Part shown: in pieces, positions 12,440 through 25,168 of the stretch
Position numbering within the stretch: position 1 is the stretch's first letter
Layout: every line of letters starts with the position of its first letter
Source of the DNA: Tyto alba
Lineage: Eukaryota; Chordata; Aves; Strigiformes; Tytonidae
NCBI RefSeq assembly: GCF_018691265.1
Contig: NW_024881282.1
Location: 51,839,122 to 51,903,121, forward strand
Reading direction: 5' to 3'
Length of the DNA: 64,000 nt
Notes under the pieces: generated by a model
The model's database searches: none
The model's input: only the letters and a program-made list of their open reading frames with translations
Told to the model about the DNA's origin: nothing
Made by a program: the position numbers and the translations under genes

Positions 12440-14070
12440 TTTTCATTTCCTACCAAAGGCCACAACACTTAATAGCATCACTGACATGAACACCACTAAA
12501 GATCAGATCAGTCCAATACGCAAGGCTAGTATGGGATGATCTACAACAAACCCTACTCAGGTAGACCAGCAGAAAGGCCCAGAAGTCCATGGACAAGGTT
12601 CTTGCACAGAGCAAAAGAGCAAGAACTTCCTTGTTGGACAGAAGGGATGCAGGAACAAAAGCCCTGAGCTGCAGGCTGAGTGGTGTTGCAGGGCTTGGCT
12701 GTCCCATCTCACACAAGTATGGGGAAGTGCAGCAAAACCTTGTTGTGCAGACCAGCTGTGCTAGCTGCCACAAAGCTGTGTTAAGTAAGATTCAGCTCAA
12801 GACTGGAGAATCTACACTGAAGTGTTTGGATAGAGATGTTGACAGCTGAGCTCAGAGGGCAATTCAATTGCCTTCACAGAGACTTCTCATGTTGCCTGAG
12901 ATGCTACAAGGAATCTGAGACATCAGCTAGGAGGTTGCAGATGATCTGCCAAAGGACATCCCAGTGCAGCACACGGAGACCTGAAAGAATGCCCTGGAAC
13001 ACCTAGTCTGGCACTCAGCACCTAGCATCAACCTGGCCATGTCCAAGGGTGTTGAAATTCCCAATACAGTCAAAAGATTCTATAAAATAATTTGGTCTGC
13101 TGAGAACTAGATTCTTAATTGCATGGACAGGCGTGGTCTGTATTGACAAAGACTCCCTTATGGGGACTTTGGACACCCATCTCACATGCAGATGACTAAA
13201 TGTAGATATTTTAGTCTTCCAGTCCTCACCCAATCAAGAAAAGTGAGAAACCAAAATCTGTGCATGTCAAAAGCACTCTGCCACCTTGAGCCAAGCTGCT
13301 GCCAGCTTGAAGTCAAGAAGCAAGACCAAAACTATCCTGAAGTTATCTAGAGCTGCTGTTGACTCCATTGTGCCTCACAGACAGATGCTTACCAGAACAT
13401 TTTAAATACAAATCAAAGGAATAAATCCAGAAAAATTAACTCCACACAAACATTAGATCTGGTATGGTCTTCCTGAATATGCTGAACTGGTCTTTTTTCA
13501 GTATGCACCAAGTACTGCACAAGGAGTTTGATAAAAGAGATTAATTTTGAGCAGACATAGTCTTCCTTCAACAGGACCCAGTCCCAGTGAGCCATCTGAG
13601 TGTGTTACAAAGGGGCTTGGTACTACTCCTAAACCACTTCTTGTGCTGATGTTAAGAAAGCACCTGATAGTCTGGAACTGTCTCAGTGCCTTGTTGCCTT
13701 GCATGTCTCATTCCAGGTGCATTTTGTGCATGCCAACACAATCACTAAGGTATTCTCCGAAGGGCTACTCCCTCCTCTTAGCCTAGGATCACTGGATATG
13801 CTTTCTTTCTTCCACTTTATGAACTAGATTATGTCCCTCTGCTACCCTCATTTCTGCTCCGGTACTTCACACCTTTTCTCCTCTATCATCTGCTTGCCCC
13901 TGGTAGTGGTACAGTCTGAACTAGAACAGTATTTTTTAAAACAAGTCTCTGTTTTGGAAGTAAGAGAGGGAATGGAGTCCAAGCAGTTCCAGGAAGCACA
14001 GGCTTGTTTTGAGTCTGCAATGGTAAAAAGCTAATACCCTGTGAAGTAATAAAAGAGTATTTTAAAGAAG
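12440..14070. other. Compositionally uniform unassigned block
   Basis: About 1.6 kb of even, moderate GC with few T/A runs, unlike the AT-rich flanks. It holds several 60-107 codon frames on both strands, none recognisable. Near the right end is AATAAAAG (about 14048-14055). It could be an old degenerated transposable element or an old transcribed sequence. I cannot name a family and see no terminal repeats or poly(A) tail. Confidence 0.3.
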
Positions 14071-14171
14071 CTCATCTTAGCTGGACTGTAAGATGATTTA
14101 CGAAGGCAGGCGCCAAGTGACTGTGTAGCTGTTGGGGCCATGGCAAAGCAAATTTTCAACATTTATTGTAC

Positions 14172-14202
<31 letters not shown>
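14172..14202. repeat. (TTTTG)n pentanucleotide microsatellite
   Basis: About six consecutive TTTTG units end in a T-run. The same unit forms a longer array at 51.5 kb. Confidence 0.92.
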
Positions 14203-14204
<2 letters not shown>

Positions 14205-15390
14205 CTAGTCTAAGCAGAAGTACGGTGCTAATAGGGGGTTTAAATGAATTTGAGAGGGTATTCAGAATTCCTGTATAATTCAAAGGTGTGCCAAGACAGA
14301 AAACCTGCCAATACTCTGACAGCCAATATAAAATTCACCAAACAGTGAATATGCTCAGAAAAGGAGTAGAAAAATCCATTGTTAAGCAGCTGTTGCACCT
14401 GCTGCAGTGACATTTTTTCCTTATAATGTTCTTGCACTTCTGCACCCGTGACTTATGCACATGAAGAGTGGTCATGGTGCCTGTTTCTAAACATTTGCGT
14501 GGGGTGATGTGGGTTTCTGTGATTCAGGCAGTGAAAAACAGCTGTGCTACATTTCCAAACAATAGCCGAGCTCCCCTTTGCCAAGGTGAAAACAGCTCTG
14601 CAAGGAGCAGGGCGACACAGCAACCAGCCTTAATTTCAGCAATGCCACCTTGTTTATTTATCCTTCATGGAGGTGGTTTACCACACTTTGTGCTACTGTA
14701 GTGCACATGCTTTCCTATAGAGGCTTTGCATGCAGTGAACAGAAATATAATGCTCACGCCATAGAGCTTGCAGGCCATGGATGTGTTGGTTACAGACACA
14801 TCTGGGCCCTTCTCCAGCCAGGCCAGATGTGTGAGCCAGTTGCAGACGAGAAGCTGTAAAGCTGCTTTAGCACACAGCAGGGCTATGTGTCCTGAGAGGC
14901 ACTGTGTCATGTCAATGGGGCGTCGTCTCTGCTGGCAGTCAGGGATGCTCTGACTGGGTTTGTACCCACCCATGAAACATAATCCTGCATGAAAAGCAAT
15001 CTGGGCACAGATGCTACCCTTCCTTTACAAATTGCTCCCAGTTTCAAAGTGCTCCTGAACCAGTATGAAAATGTGAAATCTAAGGTGCATTTTGAGAATG
15101 GGGGGCCCTTGGAGGTGAGCTGCGTAGGCAGCTGACAGACACCCTGCCTTTGCTCTGCACACGTGGAGCAGAAAAAGTGGACTGCAAGGAGACACTGCCC
15201 AGCATGGGGCGGCTCAGCCTACCTGCTAGCAGGAACAGAGGTCCCCAACCAATATCCTATCCACTGCTCACCATCACTTTTCCCCTTACACATTTTCCCC
15301 TTTAGGAGGAATGAGGTGAGGTGAGGTGAGCTGGGTCACCGGAGGAGGACCACTGAGTGGGGAAGTGGACACTTCATAAGAGAGAGCCAC
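14203..15390. other. Unassigned non-coding sequence upstream of CR1 copy 1
   Basis: No gene or repeat family is recognised. A small (GAGGT)n run lies at 15312-15330. Open frames of up to about 100 codons overlap on both strands and look accidental. Confidence 0.55.
15312..15330. repeat. Short (GAGGT)n repeat
   Basis: Three to four tandem GAGGT units (TGAGGTGAGGTGAGGTGAG). It lies about 60 bp before the 5' edge of the CR1 fragment. Confidence 0.85.
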
Positions 15391-15881
15391 CCTGCAGGAA
15401 GACCTGGATAGGCTGGAAGAGTGGGCTAACAAGAACCTTATGAAGTTCAACAGGACAAGCGTAAGGCCTTGCACCTGGGAAAACATAATCCAGGAGTGCA
15501 GCACCAACTGGGATCTACCTGGCTGGAGAGCAGCTTAAGGGAGAGCTTATCTCCGTGTGACAGCATTTAAAGGGTAGATACAAAGAAGATGGAGACTCAC
15601 TTTTTACAAGGAGTTACATGGAAAAGATGAGGGGTAATGGGTACAAGTTACTCCTGGGGAGATTCTGATTGGACGCAAGAGAAAAATTTTTCACTATGAG
15701 AACAGTCAGCCACTGGAATAATCTTCCCAGGGAAGTGGTGGATTCCCTAACATTGGATACTTCTAAGATTCGGCTGGACAGGGTGCTGAGCCATCTTGTC
15801 TAGACCATGCTTTTGCCAAGAAAAGTTGGACCAGATGATCCTTGATGGCCCTTCCAACCTGGTACTCTATGATTCTCTGAT
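15391..15881 (+). mobile_element. CR1 LINE fragment, copy 1 (5'-truncated, internally deleted)
   Basis: The 5' part (GACCTGGATAGGCTGGAAGAGTGGGC..., AAGTTCAACAGGACAAG, CCTTGCACCTGGGA) matches the region of CR1 ORF2 that follows the reverse-transcriptase core. After about 15530 it changes to the 3' end of a CR1 subfamily with GGTAATGGGTACAAGTTACTCC, ATTTTTCACTATGAGAAC, CAGCCACTGGAATAATCT and GGTTGGA/GTTGGACCAGATGATCC. It ends in 8-bp terminal units (ACTCTATG ATTCTCTG), as CR1 elements do. The middle of ORF2 that normally joins these parts is missing, so the copy has an internal deletion as well as 5' truncation. Frames are broken throughout and it cannot be active. The subfamily differs from copy 2, and greater divergence suggests it is older. 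The family assignment is firm; the exact subfamily is not. Confidence 0.88.
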
Positions 15882-18800
15882 TTCTCCAGCTATGGAGCAG
15901 TCCCTGTGAGCTGGAGAGGTCACCCCAGACACCCTTGTATGCCCTTACCTGAAACACCCCCATGCAGAGTTGCACAGAGGTGATAACTTCAGGTCTCTTT
16001 GCCTCCCATAGTTGCTTCTAGGCCCCAAAGAGAGGTGTCTCATTGCATCATGAAAATCAGCTGGTGTCCCTGAGCAGCCTGCCTGCAGCCAGGCCTCACT
16101 GCCATCCTGCAGCATGGTTACAGCTTCTACCTGCTGATGCTTTGGAAGGGAAAACTGGATACCCGTGGCTTTGCAGGAGTATTTCTTAAAAAGGGTAGTC
16201 ACTCCTATCTCAGTAAAACTCATGCTAACATTCCCACTGGTCTTTCCAAAAAACATCTGAAAGACAACGCTATCAACTATATAAATTGCTGGACTGCTTG
16301 CAAAATAAAGAAGCTCAACTTTTTCCTCAGCGCAAGCATAAACTTTTCCTGCAACCTCTCCCTGCCCTGCAAACGATCAGACAGATACTGCCTTTTTTTC
16401 ATCAGGTCTGCAGCCTGCTTTTTAGATCTGCAAGATTAGCATCGCTGGCATAAACATCCAAAAGTGAATCAGGCAGGTGCTCACTTTATGACAATCTCAG
16501 CTGCAAAATTTCTGGCCCTGCAGCAGTGGAACAACCTCAATCCTCACTATGTTCTGATTGTGGCATTAAACATACTCTTTTTGCAATGAGGTCTTTTCCA
16601 AAGGAATGACTCCATAATAAATAATAAATATATCAATTAAAATATTGCATGCATTCCTGAAAATTATAGCACAGAGTATTGAGAGAAAATATTCTGCACT
16701 GGAAAATCTTTTGCTGCACAAGTCAGCTATCCAGATAATGGATCCTTGTAAGTATGTAGGACAGATAGCTATATGAACCATCTGGGACTCACTCAGCAGT
16801 GGGGAAAAGACTGTTAGACTTGCAAGATCAGCACGCAAGAGTGACTGCTGATCAGTCACTGCTGCTTTGCAGAGAAAACAAAGACTTTAGTATTTAAGCT
16901 ATTAATAGTTTTCCCCTAGTCCAAGTGTTGCAAAATGTACTTATTGACCCAAACCATAAATTCAAAATTTGTTAGATATTTTTCCAGATTGCGGTTTCAT
17001 AATAGATTTAAACTGATCTGTGTTCACTTGTTTCCATCTCTCGTGTGTCAGCATTAGAGACTGTGAAGTCTCTGGCTGAGCCACATCTGGCTGAGAAGTA
17101 ACCAGGTATAAAACACAGCAAAACTCCTTTCCAGCTGATTATTCCCTGACTTGGTTCATCCCACAGCTGTAGGGACACTGCTGCTGGAACAAGAGGGCAC
17201 AAACAGCTGGAATCAGGTCTCTTGGGGTCAGCCTCTGCTTAGGCCAATTTCTGCTGATTGTGAGAGCTTAATCTAAGTGTGCTGAATGCTTTCATCACCT
17301 CAGTATTACAACTGAATGAAAGAATATTTAAAAGCAGTGACTATTTTAATTACCAAATGTGCTATTTCAGTATAAATGTAATTCCTGATTTCTTTGAACT
17401 GGAAAAATGCCTGACTGTTACTTCCCCCCCTAAAAAGACGGCAAAGAAAAATAAAATAATTAATGATTTTATAATCCGGCAGGTGAGATTTTGTATGTTG
17501 GCCCCATAAGACTTCAGTTTTCAATTATGTACTGATGTGTTAAAAAATGGGTTATTAGGTGCTTGGCTATCTAAAGTCACAGCTCCTTAGCAGAAGCTCT
17601 TGTGTCCCATGCTAACTTGGCTCAATCTGAAAAGCAGACCAAAGGCGTTACTGTTTGGAAATACTTAATATAACTTACCTCTGAAAAACCAGGACTGAGA
17701 TTTGACTCCAGATGAAGAAACCTGCATGTGAGCGTCAGTACATAAGACCCTGCCCGAGCACTGGGTGCCCAGGTGGTCTTTCCAGTTAGGGGAGATGGAC
17801 AGTTCAGTTGGGTTGCCTGCAGGAAGGAGTTGCCATCTAAGACTTCCAGGGTGCAGTGACCTCCCGATGGGGCCAACAGCTCTGACAGAGGACCTTCAGG
17901 GTTTGTGCCTCCCCGGGTGGCATGTGGAGGCCTGAGCTTATACAGCAGAACTAGAAACCTGTGCTCATGAGGCTGAATCCTCCCACCAGCCCACAGCTAA
18001 TCTTGTACAGCTGGCTGCCCACCAGAAGCATGTTCAGGTGCCCACACGTGAGTACCTGGTGCTGTTTAAAAAGCTTTCAAGTACGCAGGGCACCTGCACG
18101 GTGTTGGTAGATGTGACAGAGGACTTGTAGGAAGCCTCTTGCTACTCCTGGATCAGCAATGCAAGGGCAGGTGAGATTTCAGACGGTGTTGGATGCCTGT
18201 GCTGAGGCAGAGGAGGGGATTCCCAGAGCTGGCTTTCCCTCAGTTCACAAGCTGTGATGGAAATAGCATTGTGCTGGCCCGAGCAGCAGCTCATATTCAG
18301 ACACCCCTCACGTTGCATTTGTGTTGTGTAAGATGCTTCTTGGTGCCAGCCAGGGTGGGTAACCATATGGGTAACAATCAGCATATAAATTAGTTGCTGC
18401 TTTGCCCAAGATGAAAATGTAAGGCTTTGCTAGGCTCTGATTCTGTTGTCCTGCACTCCAAGGTAATACCCGGACTTGAGCGAGGCCATTAGATTGAATA
18501 ATGAGGTCCAATTAGAGAAGTCACAAAACTGACCTCCTAGCAGACTTTTGTCCGGGAAGCTGGTCTGTGAGCCAAACAACCCTCTTCCTACAAAGGTCAG
18601 CACCTACCCCTAGTGCCCCGTAATTTTATCTTGCCTGATAGTCCTTCCAAAAATATTTCAACAGCTGGAAAAGCTGAACATCTGGCCATGAAAACTTTCC
18701 AGAGAGTATTGCCTTCTGGAAGCAATAAAGATGAACCAAAAGTAATGCGAGTGCTCTGCTCTCTTTAACAAATTGCTCTTTCCAAATGATTGAGCCTGTT

Positions 18801-21800
18801 ACTTGCTGTCTTCATTTTGGAATGAGGTGGTTCCCACTGAGGCCTGTTTATGTAAGGCACTGAAACATTGAGAAAATCTTACTGATTTCAAATTTACAAA
18901 TATGAAGGAACAGAACTGACACAGTGATGAAAATGCTGAGTAGCGCATGCCGTGCAGTGTTATCCACTGTGCTCTGAACTGCTCTCTCCAAGTGCGACAC
19001 ACTAATTTGGGTCACCTTTGGCAGGAGATGTAATTAGAAGTACATAGTGTTGGAAAAAAGGAGAGGGGGGGTGGTTAGCAGAAATAAGCCTTTACCAGGG
19101 AAGGCTAATGATTAACCCACAATCAATCAAAGCAGGTGTAAGTCAACCATGAACCCATAAACTGAGATGAAAACATCAAGGAGAGAAATTGGCTGGCAGA
19201 ATTGATTGGTGTGTGGGATTCAGATGTACTTACCAGCCTAGGAAATCTCTAACAGAACAAAGCCCAAAGCTACCAAAATTTAGTTAGTACAGTCTTTTGA
19301 TGCTTTCTATCCTTTGCAAAGTGCCTTAAAGGCCAATCATGGGACATTCACTTCACCTTAGTGTAAAAGAGAAATGTTGATCATATTTCTGCTAGTCTAT
19401 TGATCCCTTTTTCTGGACCCTCCTTTCATGGAGATGAAGTAGAGGGAGAGGAAAGGCATCATACTGGTGCACAAAACACGAGAAGGAAGAGGAACCAGGA
19501 GGTCCTGTGCAGTCATATTCAACGTAGAAGCATGATATCGGAGCATCAGTCACTGCTTGGCAGTCATGCCACAAGGGAGCACTTATGCAGACTCATATGG
19601 CAGCAGAGGAACTTGAAAAGCAGTCGTCACTCCAGCCACAGCTCTAAAGAAGCAGAACTACCCATTTTGAAAGCAGCCCCAATTATCATGTATACCTTTA
19701 AAGTTCTGGTCACAAAGGCCATTTGAGTATATCATTATTTACACGGCATGGGAGATTCCAGCCAAGGCCTGGGGACTGGGGCTGCCACAGTGTCAACCAC
19801 AGCGTGAACCATATCTTGCTTTCCTTCATTCTCAGTTGCTTGGGATGGGGTAATTGATGGCAATGAATTGTATTCATCTTTAATTACAGGTTTATTTTTT
19901 TGGGTAGCAGAATTAACAATAATTCCAATACTGCAATTAAATCCTGAATCATTCATTCCTGCTGTTGTTTATTTCTCATTCAACATACAAACATACCTTT
20001 TCTCCAAGCTTAGGGACTTTGAAATTCAGGGCTTTTTTTCCCTGTGAAACTTTTTTTACACCTTTCTTTGGTCTTTTTTGGCTATACTAGCCCCATTCTA
20101 TTCCAGACACACATGCACAGTTTGCTCAACAGACAGATTATTTTGTGCTGGAAAAAAAAAAGGTAGGGTCAATGTGTCAGGTACACAAAATGTCCTTCAC
20201 ACCAAATGTTCGAAGAATCAGAGCTCAGCAGCAGGAAGGATTATGAGCAGACACTGCTTCAGTGTTATTAATAACAGGATCCCCACTAGATGAAAAAGGA
20301 CATCACTAGCAGTGAAAATGAAGACTAAAATATAAGGTGAAAATCTGTTAGGACAAGGAGTTAAACTGTTGTGGAAGATGGAGAGGAAAGCATAATCAGT
20401 CTGAAGATTTTCTGTAGGAATTGATTGCGTCATGCTGATTACACTTACACTTATGAGTTTAACTGAGCATATTTGTGTTACAAACACATTTTTAACAACT
20501 TCTCTTGTCTGATGGCTGCAGACTGACCTCTACTTTGCACTTGTTCTTGTAGTGGTGAAGTTGATCACTAATGTAACAAATTCCACAGGATGCTATGAAT
20601 CCAGATTTCCGAATCCTCTTGTGATAAAGGGTCACTGTCGGTGTCAGATTTGGTGAAGTGAAAGGATAGGGAGATGGGTGTCACCCCAGGCAGTCTTTGA
20701 TGGAAAATAGTGCTGGAATGATGCTGGAGGACACAAAGACCTGACTGTGGTGCTCTGTTTTAGACCACCCTGGCACACACTCAGTCCTGATCATGCCCAC
20801 CAGGATCCTCATTATAAACCCTGATTTGGTTTTCATACTTTTCTGGTTTTGAAATTCCTGTTTTTCCTTTGATATTGGGTGGAAGATGCAAGCCAACGCC
20901 AATGACGCCTGACAAGCCAAGGGAAGAACAGGCACAGGGAAACACAGGCAGGAGAGCCTGAAGTGCCTCCTCCAGGCTCTGCTCCCTCACAGCCCCGTGG
21001 GGGAGAGCCTGCACCACGTCTAATCCTGCCACCAGCCCCAGCCAGCTCAGCGGCGGAGCTGAGGTGCTGTGTGGGAAGAACTGAGCTGTGCTGAGTTGGG
21101 GATGACATTGTTTCTCTGGTGGAGTGCGAAAAGAATGAAGAGGGCTTTATGTCTAATATTACCCTGGACTGATTTAGTTCGTCTGCAAAACTGGCTGGAT
21201 GCTTCTTGCTACTACTCACAATTTGTGCTGTGTGGGGAGCTGCGTAGTCACTCTGTGTTTTTCCTCTTGTGACTGGGTTACAAACATCTATGAGAAAAGA
21301 ATAACAAATGGTGAAGCATTTAATTTCAGGCATGAATTCTTAGATGAATGATCATTCATGCTAAAATTAGCAGTGCTCACGAGGACTAAACAAATGTGCA
21401 GGGATTGTCCAAATAGTTTCCAATAAGAAATATCATTAATTGGAATAAGCCAAACTTTTCACTTTAATCTGTTAAAAATTTACATTAAATAATTTTTTTT
21501 TCTCTCACACAACCTTACTACCCTAAAATGATTTATGTACTAAGTGATCAATACTTCTCTCTTTCTTACAAAAATAGTTTATGGTTTGTATAGCAACAGC
21601 TGTACTATTCCAGGTATTAAAATGTGGGGCTCAGCCTACATCTGCTTTTGATTTGGAATTCATAAATAGCATTTATGGCATCTAGTATAGCAGAATCACA
21701 TTGTTTTGGAAACATTGGAGCATTATATCAGGCAGAGGACCGTCTGGTAGTTCCTGGAGGCAACCCTTCCCTCCAGGCTGGCTCTGTTATGCACGCTCCC

Positions 21801-22095
21801 ATTATTTGCAGTGGAGTGGCAGCTAAAGGAGACCATGCAGCATGTCCCAAGGCCACATGAGGGTCATCACTTCACAGCACTAAAGCAGTTAAGTATTCAT
21901 TTATAGCCCACTTAAACCTAAAGTATTCCCAGATCAGACGTATAATATTTTTAGCAGGATACTGCATTCCTCTCTATAGATTATGTTCTTTGCTTTTAAA
22001 TACCTTAGGCTGCATTTTCAGACATCATCCAAATGTCCTGTAAAACTGTAAGGATATGAGTACACTTACATACAGCTTTTTGCACACCCACAGAA
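15882..22095. other. Unassigned non-coding sequence
   Basis: No gene is supported. GC-richer patches at 17700-18130 and 20900-21070 give long overlapping frames on both strands (up to 166 codons at 20833-21333, minus) with no recognisable domain. A-runs and T-runs occur at about 17425, 20035 and 20150. 19080-19260 has clustered TGATTAAC, ATCAATCAA and TTGATTGG words and may be regulatory. Confidence 0.55.
19080..19260. other. Candidate regulatory element with PBX/HOX-like cores
   Basis: A 180-bp stretch contains TAATGATTAACC, CAATCAATCAAAG, GAATTGATTGG and CAGGTG words in close order. These resemble TALE-homeodomain, homeodomain and E-box cores. No open frame or repeat is present. The assignment rests on motif clustering only. 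Confidence 0.2.
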
Positions 22096-22110
22096 ACACA
22101 CACACACACA
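22096..22110. repeat. Short (AC)n microsatellite
   Basis: A short run of about seven CA/AC units (ACACACACACACACA). Confidence 0.85.
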
Positions 22111-24724
22111 TTTGTCCTTGTGTAAATAGGATGGTTTTGCAAATAGGATCCTAATCAGCCTCTGGTGGGTCTGCTCTCTCCTCACTTCAGTGGAACTAAA
22201 GGCAGATGCTGCTGCTGCCTCAGGTGCCTCGGCTGACTGCCTGAAGTTATGTACCAAGAGTTTAGGCTTCAAAGCACACAAAAATAACTTACACACACAG
22301 TGCAGTGAGTCTGAAGCCTTGCAGAACAAGCACTTGGGAATACCTTTGCAGGCTGCTATGTATAGGAGATAGGAGATCAAGTTGTGGATTTTATTAATTG
22401 GGAATTTTTCTCCTCGACACTTGAGTCCCATGGAAACCATGCCAGGTTCATCCAGAGGGTATGTGATTGCTGGAGGAAAGTGCCTTGGCACCCACTGTTG
22501 TTTAAAGATAAAAACACTGTCCTGGATTTAGAAATGTATATATGTGCAGATCATCCTCCAGGAGCACCAAGAACCAAAGCCACAGCATCTGTAACCTAAT
22601 TCCTCTTGGCAATGGGCCTGACAGATTTTTGTATCTTGAGAAGACCATATATTCAGATATGATATTTTAAGAGTCAGTCTTTCCTAAGGGCAGTGCTGAT
22701 ATTAACCTCTTGCCTGCAGACAACTCGCCCAATCCTGTAGCTGAATTTAGCCTGGATGCCCAGTGGCCTGCTCACTCTGACATATTTGTCTCTATATTAA
22801 CATTAGGAACCTGCCTTTCTTGAAATGTACCCACTTCTGTGTGACAGCCCATTGAATTAAAGTAATCCACAAAAGATACCTTACCAAGGAAGATCTGGTC
22901 TAAATGTATATGAGAGAGGTGGCTCTTTTCTTCAGCTGAACTTTTCTACCTCTTTGCCATGATCTGATACAGCTAGCTCATCCTCAGAGCACACCTGCAT
23001 GCTTATCTCTTTAAATCCCAAATTTCACAGATGAAATCCAGCAAAAATTCTTTGATCTCAGGTTCCAGGCACAGGGCGTAAAGACTTTTTTGTAAATGCT
23101 TGTGTAATGTCACCAAACCCCTTCATTTGTGCCTGCAGCTATGGAGCTCCCGACTCCCTTGCGCAAAGGGAGGTATTGCTTCCCAGGCCATGCAGGGTTT
23201 GAAGGGATGTCCTGCTGCCCTGCAGCTTCAGCTCTGCACTGAGGTCCTCTGCAGAGGACACATTGCTGCCCTGGGCCCTGGGAGTGGCCAAATAGGAGAA
23301 AAAGATGGCCAAAGTAAAAGCAACAGCGCAAAAACTGTGGTTACTTTTGCTAAAAGTATGTTTTCTCTGAGATGGATGGTGCCTTTTCCCTGGATTAGAC
23401 AGTACTTAAAGGATGGGATTACAGCCTGGATAAAACTGAAACAACCTAATTTGAATTTTGAGCCTACAGAAAGGATATTTACTCTTTGAGTGCCTAATCC
23501 ACCATGATACCCCTCTTTGGGAAAAATGTCAAGGGCGTATTCCTGTAGCCAGCCCTCTTCCGGTCTTTTTTGCATGGTCCCTCTAAATCAAAATTTAACT
23601 TAATGTCTTCATCTGTCTATTTTATATTTGTTTAACTGGATTATAGTGAAGAGCAGAGACAGGCAGAAGGTAAACTGTAAAAGACTGAACAAGACACTTC
23701 TCTTGTGGTCGGTTTCCTCAGATAACCCTGATGAATCATTTGCTCAGGATTTTTTTCAAGGCAGCACAGACTACACAAAATAAATTAGACCTCATAAGAC
23801 CTTTTGCCCTTCATATCTTTGCAAAGCTTTCACGTTACTTGTTTTTATTGTTCTGCTTTCGGTTTCAGTGTAATTTATAATCATGAGGAATATACAAAAT
23901 GGTTCACAGGGATCAGCAGGTTAATGGGTGTTACGGTACTGTGCTACCATGTGTTAAGGATCTCAGACAAAGAGGCAGAACATATAGAATCTCCTGTTTC
24001 ATCTAAGGTAGAATAGTGAGTTTAAACTCAGAAAAATCCATCAGGTTATAGTAGAGTGAGCACTCAAAATGATATTGTTATAATAGAGATAGCTACGACC
24101 TTTCATGAAAGCTTTACTTGCTGATCACCTCTCTGTCTGGAAAATATGTTTTGGAGATGAACATCCTACAGTTTGAGATTTTGTTAATTTATTTTTGAAG
24201 TTGCACTCCTCCTTGTTCCCCCAGGAAGAAAAGTGAATAAACTGTCTCCTTGCTGGTTTTAATTTTGATCAGAGCAACAGCCGTGCAATGTTTTGGATGT
24301 TAAAAGTAAGTAGATGAAGTTGAAGAAGGAAGTTCATCAAGGTCACAGTAAATTCAACAAGTCTGTCTGGAGTCACTGGTGACAGAGAGGTGATGGCAGA
24401 CCATTCAGAGGGGAGGCTGTACCCCTCTCCTTTCCCATCTCTGGCATGTTTCCTTACATAGCATTTACTGGCCACTACCGAAGTCAGTGTTGCCAATGCG
24501 GGGATCTGTTGTTCTCTGATGACATGCTGTTCCCAGGGGCTTTAGTTAGGGTACAGGCAGAGCAAAAAGGAGGTACAAAGCAAAACTGGAATGATGAGAA
24601 AAGGATGTTCCCAAGAAGATCTCAGTGTCTGTGCACGGGCAGAATTGGTACTTCTTACTTGCAGACATGAGACAGGACAAAGAAACTGTCATCCTGGAAA
24701 TGCATATAAGTGAGCCTACAACTC
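22111..24724. other. Unassigned non-coding sequence
   Basis: No gene, repeat family or RNA is recognised. Open frames of up to 129 codons at 23100-23575 overlap on both strands and show no domain. Confidence 0.55.
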
Positions 24725-25168
24725 TTATTCCCTTGCAGATAGAATTTCTAGGTTTTTCACAATATATCTTTTTGTAAGATTGTTAGTAATTACCAAGGAA
24801 TAGTGAGAATTATATGACAGTGGAAATGACACCAGATGAAGAGAACACATCTGAACTAGTGGCCTTTTGATTAAATCTGAGGTGTACTCAATAAATTTTG
24901 TTTGAATTGTACGGTCAAAAAGATGTAAGATCTCAGCCTGTTTCCAAACATCAGATGTAAGCTTCTTAAAATGTTTTATCAAAACCATGAATGTTTCTTC
25001 ATCAGAACACAAAATCACTAATTGATTAGTTACTTCATAGAAACTTAAAACAGGTTTTGATAAAATATAGCTTTGTCTCTGACTTTCCCGGGCTTCACCA
25101 TTGTCCTTAAAACATTTAATGCCTTGCAAATAATGTAAGCTTGCTGATATTTTCTCCTTTCTCTTTCA
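24725..25168 (-). other. Uncharacterised minus-strand open frame (about 148 codons)
   Basis: On the minus strand a frame is open from a TGA near 25171 to a TAA at 24725. Its composition is unlike the GC-driven chance frames elsewhere: it reads as balanced, globular-looking protein with a helix-like centre (EETFMVLIKHFKKL at about 24950-24990, then VWKQAEILHLFDRTIQTKF). The usable start is unclear: TTG lies at 25129 and the first in-frame ATG only near 24988. No strong splice acceptor is seen upstream; a weak donor-like GTAATT lies inside the frame. There is no poly(A) tail, so it does not look like a fresh retrocopy. I do not recognise the family. It could be a decayed exon, a relic of a mobile element, or chance. 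Confidence 0.22.

Noticed and set aside
20833..21333. 166-codon minus frame
   Set aside because: Gly/Ala/Arg-rich middle from a GC-rich patch, no domain, and overlap by other frames.
22066..22491. 141-codon minus frame
   Set aside because: Its end is encoded by the (AC)n microsatellite (Cys-Val repeats) and the remainder is unrecognisable.
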